The notes under the pieces: generated by a model
What the model was told of the DNA's origin: nothing
The model's database searches: none
What the model saw: only the letters and a program-made list of their open reading frames with translations
Source: Nitrospinota bacterium
GTDB taxonomy: Bacteria; JAUXIQ01
Direction of reading: 5' to 3'
Length of the DNA: 10,277 bases
Assembly: GCA_030620925.1 (NCBI GenBank)
Contig: JAUXIQ010000036.1
Span: forward strand, 1 to 10,277
Translations under genes and position numbers: made by a program
In this document: positions 5,583 to 10,277 of the stretch, piece by piece
Layout: the number at the start of each line of letters is the position of its first letter
Position numbering within the stretch: position 1 is the stretch's first letter

Positions 5583-6971
5583 ATGAGATATTTTGTCATA
5601 CTTAAGGATGATACGCTCCTCCAGATATTGGGCGACGAGTCTTTCCACCGGTTAAAGCCCCTTTTCCTGGCCGGTTCTCCGGGTTTGAAACACAGTATAT
5701 CCGATCGGGGGCACAGAGTTCGATACGGCGATATGACGGACCCCGGGATGTATCAGCCGCTGCATCTTTCAGCCGAAGATACAGTGGTGGTCCACATCAC
5801 GGAATCAACCGTGCTGAGAAAAATCCTCAAGGTCCTTCACGCCGTTTCCCCGGAGACCTCCGTACTGGTTCTGGCAGGGCCGGAGGGATTATCAGCGGAT
5901 GAATACCCCTCCATGCGCTCCGTCACCCTGCCCAGCCTGTGCAGCGAGGGCCTGGTCATCGCGGTGGAGGACCTGCACAATCAGAAAAAGGTGAACCGCA
6001 TAAAGAATATCCTGGAAGACGCTGACAAGGTGGTAATTCTCATGCAGAACGACCCCGACCCGGACTCCATCGCCAGCGGACTGGCGCTGAGGACCCTCCT
6101 CGGCCGAAACAGAGTCACCGCCCCTCTGACCTCTCTGGGGAGGGTGGAGCGACCCGAAAACCTGGCCATGATAAAGCTGCTGGAAATAGAGGTTGAACCG
6201 TTCAGGGAGGAACTCCTCGAGGGGGGAAATAAGCTGGTCATGGTAGATGTCCAGCCACCCTATTTTCAAAGGGAATTCCCGCAGGTCGAAGTGCTTATAG
6301 ATCATCACCCCCAGGTGGAAAAATATGATGCCGTGTTTCAGGATCTGAGAGTGCATTACGGCGCTACGTCCACCATAATGACCGAATATCTGAGGGCTGA
6401 AAATACCAAACTGACCCATAAATTGGCCACCGCCCTACTCTACGGCATAAAGAGCGACACCCTGCTCCTGGAAAGGGAGACAGACCGCGCCGACGTCGCC
6501 GCCTATACCTACCTCTACCCCCACGCCAATCATAACCTCGTCCGCAGGATAGAGCACCCTGAGTTGCCCCAGGAAGGGCTCGATCCCCTCGCCGAAGCGC
6601 TCAAAAACAGAATTATTAGGGATAGAGTCCTTTTCTCTCACATTCAGCGCTGCGCCCGGGAAGACCTGATCCCCCAGTTCGCGGATTTCTGCCTACAGGT
6701 GGAAGGTGTGGAATGGGCCGTGGTCTCCGGCCTGGTTGATGATGAGCTCGTGATCAGCGTTCGGAACGTGGGCTACATCAGGAGCGCGGGGGAGGTGGTC
6801 AAAGAAGCCTTCGGCAAGCTCGGCAGCGCCGGGGGGCACCGGTCAATGGCCAAGGCCGTAGTACCGCTTAAGAACATCGATAAGGAAGTGGATACCTCAA
6901 ACCCCATCGACCTGCAAGAGTACATCGCCCGCCTTTTCTTAGATTCCCTGAATAAACACCATATGAGATAA
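5583..6971 (+). CDS. DHH/DHHA1 phosphoesterase (NrnA-like) with degenerate TrkA-N-like N-terminal domain
   Basis: This 462-residue protein joins an N-terminal Rossmann-like domain (about 1-130) to a DHH phosphoesterase core (about 145-300) and a DHHA1 substrate domain (about 345-430). The first part keeps TrkA-N landmarks (RGHRVRYGDMTDP at 42-54, then DTVVVHITES) but lacks the glycine-rich nucleotide loop. In the core, motif I reads QNDPDPDS (155-162) with metal-ligand candidates D159 and D161, motif II has D222, the DHH signature is D240-H241-H242, and D292 follows in GIKSDT. The DHHA1 glycine motif is GSAGGHR (414-420). NrnA-type enzymes degrade short RNA oligonucleotides and 3'-phosphoadenosine 5'-phosphate, and some relatives cleave cyclic dinucleotides, so the substrate here is not settled. 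AAGGA six bases upstream supports this start. The first His of the usual HxxPDxD is Gln155, which may be a subfamily trait. Confidence 0.88.
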   Translation: MRYFVILKDDTLLQILGDESFHRLKPLFLAGSPGLKHSISDRGHRVRYGDMTDPGMYQPLHLSAEDTVVVHITESTVLRKILKVLHAVSPETSVLVLAGPEGLSADEYPSMRSVTLPSLCSEGLVIAVEDLHNQKKVNRIKNILEDADKVVILMQNDPDPDSIASGLALRTLLGRNRVTAPLTSLGRVERPENLAMIKLLEIEVEPFREELLEGGNKLVMVDVQPPYFQREFPQVEVLIDHHPQVEKYDAVFQDLRVHYGATSTIMTEYLRAENTKLTHKLATALLYGIKSDTLLLERETDRADVAAYTYLYPHANHNLVRRIEHPELPQEGLDPLAEALKNRIIRDRVLFSHIQRCAREDLIPQFADFCLQVEGVEWAVVSGLVDDELVISVRNVGYIRSAGEVVKEAFGKLGSAGGHRSMAKAVVPLKNIDKEVDTSNPIDLQEYIARLFLDSLNKHHMR

Positions 6972-6987
6972 GACTATTTCATATAAC

Positions 6988-7016
6988 TTGACAATAAGAG
7001 ACTAATATTATATATT
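6988..7016 (+). promoter_or_regulatory. strong sigma-70-type promoter of hsp20
   Basis: A perfect TTGACA (6988-6993), an optimal 17-bp spacer and TATATT (7011-7016) lie 17 bases after the stop of the preceding gene. The predicted +1 near 7023 leaves a leader of about 126 bases. I see no CIRCE repeat or other heat-shock operator overlapping it. Confidence 0.7.
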
Positions 7017-7022
7017 GAGTGT

Positions 7023-7148
7023 AGATTATAAACGCCGCGGTTTGCTTAATTGTTGTATATCTTTACGATTTCTCTGTCGGTTTGACCGTGGTAGGGTGTC
7101 TCGGAATCGAGGACTTTTGGGCTTTTATTTAAAGGGAGGCGAAAGACC
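7023..7148 (+). promoter_or_regulatory. structured 5' leader of hsp20, possible RNA thermometer
   Basis: The leader can form hairpins CGGT/ACCG (7078-7088) and GTCTCG/CGAGGAC with one bulged G (7098-7114). Next to the ribosome site AAAGGGAGG (7131-7139), CUUUU (7122-7126) can pair with AAGGG (7132-7136) through C-G, two G-U and two A-U pairs around an AUUUA loop. A short U-rich, wobble-containing helix masking the ribosome site is the hallmark of fourU-type thermometers, which are common before small heat-shock genes. The pairing is by eye; no folding energy was computed. Confidence 0.35.
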
Positions 7149-7580
7149 ATGGCCTTGAAGAGATGGGAGCCTTTCAAGGACGTTATGACCCTTCAGGAAA
7201 GGATGAACAGAGTTTTCAACGAATTTTTCTCCAGGCCCGTTATGGAGGAAGAGGGCCTGAGCCGTGGGGTCTGGTCCCCTGCGGTGGACATCTGCGAGAC
7301 CGAGAACGAAATCATCCTTAAGGCGGAGCTGCCGGGCATGAAGCAGGAGGATATCCAGCTGGAAATAAGGGATAACGTTCTCGTTCTCAAGGGTGAGCGC
7401 AAAAGTGGGAGCGAGGTGGAGGAAGAGAGCTATCACAGGCTGGAACGTCCTTATGGCGCATTCCAGCGAACGTTTACTCTGCCCGGGGCCGTCCGGCATG
7501 AGGAAGTCCGGGCCAAATACAAAGATGGTCTGCTGGAAGTGGTCATACCAAGGTGGAAGAAACCAAACCCAAGCAGATAG
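7149..7580 (+). CDS. small heat-shock protein Hsp20 (alpha-crystallin family), frameshifted near its 3' end
   Basis: The 143-residue product as read is an Hsp20-family holdase chaperone that binds unfolding proteins without ATP. A helical N-terminus (1-40) precedes the alpha-crystallin domain (about 43-134), which includes AELPGMKQEDIQLEI (59-73), VLVLKGER (77-84), RPYGAFQRTFTLP (100-112) and YKDGLLEVVIP (124-134). After Pro134 the frame reads RWKKPNPSR and stops, lacking the expected Lys after 'IP' and the C-terminal I-x-I motif that links dimers into larger oligomers. The -1 frame from 7550 supplies exactly that end (KVEETKPKQIEIKG, stop at 7592-7594), so one base is probably missing around 7548-7552. 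GGGAGG precedes the ATG by nine bases. It has its own promoter and a long leader. The family call is secure; whether the frameshift is biological or a sequencing/assembly error is open. Confidence 0.92.
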   Translation: MALKRWEPFKDVMTLQERMNRVFNEFFSRPVMEEEGLSRGVWSPAVDICETENEIILKAELPGMKQEDIQLEIRDNVLVLKGERKSGSEVEEESYHRLERPYGAFQRTFTLPGAVRHEEVRAKYKDGLLEVVIPRWKKPNPSR

Positions 7581-7594
7581 AAATCAAGGGTTGA
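7550..7594 (+). other. out-of-frame remainder of the Hsp20 C-terminus with I-x-I motif
   Basis: Read from 7550, the codons give KVEETKPKQIEIKG and then TGA, the canonical acidic/lysine linker plus I-E-I anchor of small heat-shock proteins. Joined after Pro134 it would make a 148-residue protein with a normal end. An ATACCCAAGG original changed to ATACCAAGG would explain it by loss of one C. I see no recognisable slippery heptamer that would favour programmed -1 frameshifting. Confidence 0.75.
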
Positions 7595-7625
7595 CAGGAT
7601 TGCGTATTCGATGGGTTTTAGACCT

Positions 7626-7653
7626 TTGAGTGGTATAGAGGGAGGAATATATT
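7626..7653 (+). promoter_or_regulatory. possible promoter upstream of the REP pair and clpB
   Basis: TTGAGT (7626-7631), a 16-bp spacer and TATATT (7648-7653) form a moderate match. If used, the transcript would start near 7660 and carry both REP hairpins in the clpB leader. Confidence 0.35.
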
Positions 7654-7657
7654 CTAT

Positions 7658-7718
7658 TCGCGCCTGGAAGGCGCTGCTACAACCTCTGCAAAGGCGTAGG
7701 AGCGGCATCTTGCCGCGA
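7658..7718. repeat. REPIN-like pair of inverted REP hairpins
   Basis: Two palindromic units face each other across 15 bases (7681-7695). The right unit (plus strand) is GTAG (7696-7699), GA, stem GCGGCA (7702-7707), loop TCT, stem TGCCGC (7711-7716), then GA. The left unit, read on the minus strand, is GTAG (7680-7677), CA, stem GCGCCT, loop TCC, stem AGGCGC (ending at 7660), then GA. The two share layout and most bases, and the stem differences are compensated (C:G for G:C, T:A for A:T), so the structure rather than chance is conserved. A GTAG head plus hairpin in inverted doublets is the signature of REP/REPIN elements mobilised by RAYT (TnpA_REP) transposases. No RAYT gene is in the window. 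Confidence 0.7.
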
Positions 7719-7739
7719 TCGGGAAAATCGGCGAGTGTC

Positions 7740-7769
7740 TTTAAACGAGTGAGTTCGTAACGGTATATT
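7740..7769 (+). promoter_or_regulatory. possible clpB-proximal promoter
   Basis: TTTAAA (7740-7745), an 18-bp spacer and TATATT (7764-7769) form a weak -35 with a good -10. The +1 would lie near 7776, giving a leader of about 20 bases to the clpB ATG and excluding the REP pair from the transcript. It is an alternative to the promoter upstream of the REP pair. Confidence 0.3.
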
Positions 7770-7795
7770 TTAGGATAAAGGGAGAACAAAGTTAA

Positions 7796-10277
7796 ATGAG
7801 ATTGGATAAATTCACCATAAAAGCACAGGAAGCCCTGCAGGAGGCACAATCCATAGCGGACGGCCGGGGCCAGCAGGCGGTGGATATCGAGCACCTGCTG
7901 GCTGCGTTGTTGAAGCAGGAGGACGGAGTCGTCAGGCCGCTTCTCCAACGTCTCGGTGTCTCCGTTGACGGTCTGCTGCACAGCGTTGAGGAGAGCCTGA
8001 GCCGGAAGCCGAGCGTGAGCAGCGGCGGAGACGGTTTTTACATAACCCCGCAGCTTAAGAAGGTTCTGGACGATGCCCTGAATGAAGCTCAGCAGCTCAA
8101 GGACGATTACGTCAGCACCGAGCACCTGCTCATGGTTATGACCGGTGCGGAAGGAAGCGAGGCGGCGACGGCTTTAAGAGAAGCGGGGGTTTCCAGGGAT
8201 CAGATTCTCAAGGCGCTGGTAGACATAAGGGGCACACAGCGTGTCACCGACCCCAACCCCGAAGAAAAATATCAGGCGCTCCAGCGCTACGCCCGAGATC
8301 TCACGGATATGGCCCGCGGGGGAAAGCTGGACCCGGTCATCGGGCGGGACGAAGAGGCCCGGAGGCTGGTCCAGGTGCTCTCCCGCCGCACCAAGAACAA
8401 TCCGGTGCTCATCGGCGAGCCGGGCGTGGGTAAGACCGCCATAGTGGAAGGCCTGGCACAACGCATCGTGAACGGAGACGTGCCCGAGGGTCTGAAAGAC
8501 AAGCGGCTGGTCGCCCTGGACATGGGGGCCCTGGTGGCGGGCACCAAGTATCGCGGCGAATTCGAAGACCGCCTGAAGGCGGTCATCAAGGAGATAGCGG
8601 AGGCTGAGGGGCAGGTCGTGCTGTTCATCGATGAGCTGCACACCATAGTGGGCGCGGGAGCCGCCGAGGGGGCCATAGACGCCTCCAACCTGCTCAAACC
8701 CGCCCTGGCCAGGGGCGAGCTGCGCTGCATCGGGGCCACCACCCTCGACGAGTATCGCAAGCATATAGAGAAAGACGCCGCACTGGAGCGGCGTTTCCAG
8801 CCGGTGCAGGTGGGGGAGCCCACGGAGGAGGACACCATCTCCATCCTGCGGGGACTCAAAGAGCGCTACGAAGTTCATCACGGTGTGCGCATAAAGGACT
8901 CAGCCATAGTCGCCGCCGCCACCCTTTCCCACAGGTATATCAACGATCGCTTCCTGCCCGATAAGGCCATAGACCTCATAGACGAAGCCGCATCGCATCT
9001 GCGGATAGAGATAGACAGCGTGCCCACAGAGATAGACGCCGTTAACAGGAAGGTCATGCAGCTAGAGATCGAGCGCCAGGCCCTCACCAAGGAGAAGGAC
9101 AGCGCCTCTCGCGAGCGCCTGGAGCGCATCGAAAAAGAGCTTGCCGACCTGAAGGAGACAGACGGGCAGCTAAGGGCCCGCTGGGAAAACGAAAAAGGGA
9201 TAATCAAGCGCATCCGTGACGTCAAGGGACGCATAGAAGAGGCCCGGGCGGCCGGAGAAGACGCCCAGAGGAGCGGAGACCTGGAGAGGGCGGCGGAGAT
9301 CAGGTACGGAACACTCATCCGCCTGGAGCAGGAGCTGGAGGAAGCGAATGTCGAAATGGCGGAAATCCAGTCCTCCTCACCAATGCTCAAAGAGGAAGTG
9401 GATGAGGAAGACATTGCCGAGGTGGTCTCCAAGTGGACTGGTATACCCGTCTCCAGGATGATGGAGGGGGAGATAGAGAAACTGCTGCGCATGGAGACGC
9501 TTCTCAGGAAGCGCGTCGTGGGGCAGGACGAAGCCATCAAGTCCGTCTCAAATGCTCTCAGGCGGGCCAGGGCCCGTCTACAGGACCCCAATCGGCCCAT
9601 CGGCTCCTTCATCTTCCTGGGTCCCACAGGCGTGGGTAAGACGGAGCTGGCCAAGGCGCTGGCGGAGTTCATGTTCGACGACGAAGGGGCCATGGTGCGC
9701 GTCGACATGTCGGAATATATGGAGAAACACACCGTTTCCAGGCTGGTGGGCGCTCCCCCCGGCTACGTGGGCTACGAGGAGGGCGGATACCTCACCGAGG
9801 CCGTGCGCAGGCGGCCCTACACGGTGATCCTGCTGGACGAGACGGAGAAGGCCCATCAGGACGTGTTTAATATACTGCTCCAGATAATGGACGACGGCCG
9901 ACTTACCGATGGGCACGGCCGGACGGTGGATTTCAAGAACACCATACTCATCATGACCTCCAACACGGGCAGCCAGTATATTCAGGACCTGGGCGAGGGC
10001 GATTATCAGGAGATGGAGTCGCGGGTCATGGAATCTCTGAAAGCTCAATTCCGGCCGGAGTTCCTCAACAGGGTGGACGACACCATCATATTTCACCGCC
10101 TGAGCAGGGAAAACCTCCTCCACATATTGGATATTCAGGTGGAGCGCCTTAAAGGGCGGCTGGCGGAAAGCAAGATGGGTGTGAGCCTCACTGAGGCCGC
10201 AAAAGACCTGCTGATAGAGGCGGGATACGACCCCGTCTACGGGGCCAGGCCGCTCAAGAGGGCCATCCAGCGGCGCA
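7796..10277 (+). CDS. clpB: ClpB, ATP-dependent protein disaggregase (3' end cut by window)
   Basis: The frame stays open from the ATG at 7796 to the window end (827 codons); ClpB proteins are about 860 residues, so only some 30-40 are missing. ClpB is a cytoplasmic hexameric AAA+ machine that threads aggregated proteins with DnaK/DnaJ/GrpE. The start [18 protein letters not shown] matches the family N-terminus. The order is an N-domain (to about 145), AAA-1 with Walker A GEPGVGKT (207-214) and Walker B LFIDE (276-280), a coiled-coil middle domain (about 415-530) typical of ClpB rather than ClpA/ClpC, and AAA-2 with Walker A GPTGVGKT (609-616). The AAA-2 Walker B reads LLDETEKAH, with Thr683 where Ile is usual. 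The sensor region ends in [12 protein letters not shown] just before the cut. GGGAG lies 11 bases upstream, slightly far. It shares a strand with hsp20, but a REP pair and possible promoters lie between. Confidence 0.97.
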   Translation, partial: MRLDKFTIKAQEALQEAQSIADGRGQQAVDIEHLLAALLKQEDGVVRPLLQRLGVSVDGLLHSVEESLSRKPSVSSGGDGFYITPQLKKVLDDALNEAQQLKDDYVSTEHLLMVMTGAEGSEAATALREAGVSRDQILKALVDIRGTQRVTDPNPEEKYQALQRYARDLTDMARGGKLDPVIGRDEEARRLVQVLSRRTKNNPVLIGEPGVGKTAIVEGLAQRIVNGDVPEGLKDKRLVALDMGALVAGTKYRGEFEDRLKAVIKEIAEAEGQVVLFIDELHTIVGAGAAEGAIDASNLLKPALARGELRCIGATTLDEYRKHIEKDAALERRFQPVQVGEPTEEDTISILRGLKERYEVHHGVRIKDSAIVAAATLSHRYINDRFLPDKAIDLIDEAASHLRIEIDSVPTEIDAVNRKVMQLEIERQALTKEKDSASRERLERIEKELADLKETDGQLRARWENEKGIIKRIRDVKGRIEEARAAGEDAQRSGDLERAAEIRYGTLIRLEQELEEANVEMAEIQSSSPMLKEEVDEEDIAEVVSKWTGIPVSRMMEGEIEKLLRMETLLRKRVVGQDEAIKSVSNALRRARARLQDPNRPIGSFIFLGPTGVGKTELAKALAEFMFDDEGAMVRVDMSEYMEKHTVSRLVGAPPGYVGYEEGGYLTEAVRRRPYTVILLDETEKAHQDVFNILLQIMDDGRLTDGHGRTVDFKNTILIMTSNTGSQYIQDLGEGDYQEMESRVMESLKAQFRPEFLNRVDDTIIFHRLSRENLLHILDIQVERLKGRLAESKMGVSLTEAAKDLLIEAGYDPVYGARPLKRAIQRR

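Noticed and set aside
7017-7148. Possible CIRCE (HrcA) operator before hsp20
   Set aside because: A GAGTG fragment occurs at 7017-7021, but no TTAGCACTC/GAGTGCTAA inverted pair is present.
7451-8125. 224-codon minus-strand ORF across the hsp20 end and clpB start
   Set aside because: It runs antisense to two secure genes and across the REP pair, and its translation has no family features.
1-10277. CRISPR array, tRNA/rRNA genes, insertion sequence, toxin-antitoxin or phage-defence cassette
   Set aside because: I looked on both strands and saw no regularly spaced direct repeats, cloverleaf or rRNA signatures, transposase or defence-type domains.

Overview
The window looks like an ordinary chromosomal segment of a moderately GC-rich bacterium. 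ATA (Ile) and AGG (Arg) codons are used freely, and the coding regions are clearly richer in GC than the gaps between them. The end of an ADP-forming acyl-CoA ligase next to an acyl-CoA dehydrogenase suggests an anaerobic acyl-CoA/acetyl-CoA lifestyle. Together with a small basic protein whose style I loosely associate with Dehalococcoidia-type Chloroflexota, this makes that lineage a plausible but unproven guess; anaerobic Desulfobacterota or deep Actinomycetota would also fit.

Left part (1-1838). The C-terminal end of a CoA ligase on the plus strand converges on two minus-strand genes: a 69-residue protein with two CxxC pairs and an acyl-CoA dehydrogenase. The small gene has a near-consensus sigma-70 promoter placed so that +1 falls on the A of its ATG. 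A perfect AT-rich 11-bp inverted repeat abuts its -35 box, so it looks like a leaderless, possibly regulated gene.

Middle (1839-3550). An AT-rich gap of about 860 bp has no convincing gene (one weak 40-codon ORF). It ends at a strong promoter for a self-contained unit encoding a 101-residue protein with a lysine/arginine-rich tail, followed by two intrinsic terminators. The next 360 bp hold the ftsH promoter and a 12-codon mini-ORF that stops one base before the ftsH start.

Right part (3551-10277). Four plus-strand genes follow: ftsH (membrane AAA protease), a DHH-family phosphoesterase related to NrnA with a degenerate TrkA-N-like N-terminal domain, a small heat-shock protein (Hsp20) with its own strong promoter and a structured leader, and clpB (disaggregase, cut by the window end). 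FtsH, Hsp20 and ClpB together form a protein quality-control neighbourhood: Hsp20 holds unfolding proteins, ClpB with DnaK re-solubilises them and FtsH degrades membrane and soluble substrates. The gaps with separate promoters suggest neighbouring units rather than one operon.

The most noteworthy non-gene observations are: (i) hsp20 appears frameshifted near its 3' end, and the -1 frame encodes the missing IxI-type tail; (ii) a REPIN-like pair of inverted REP hairpins with compensatory stem changes lies between hsp20 and clpB; (iii) the leaderless promoter plus palindrome upstream of the zinc-ribbon gene; (iv) the mini-ORF abutting ftsH. I see no CRISPR array, prophage, toxin-antitoxin, defence cassette, tRNA or rRNA.
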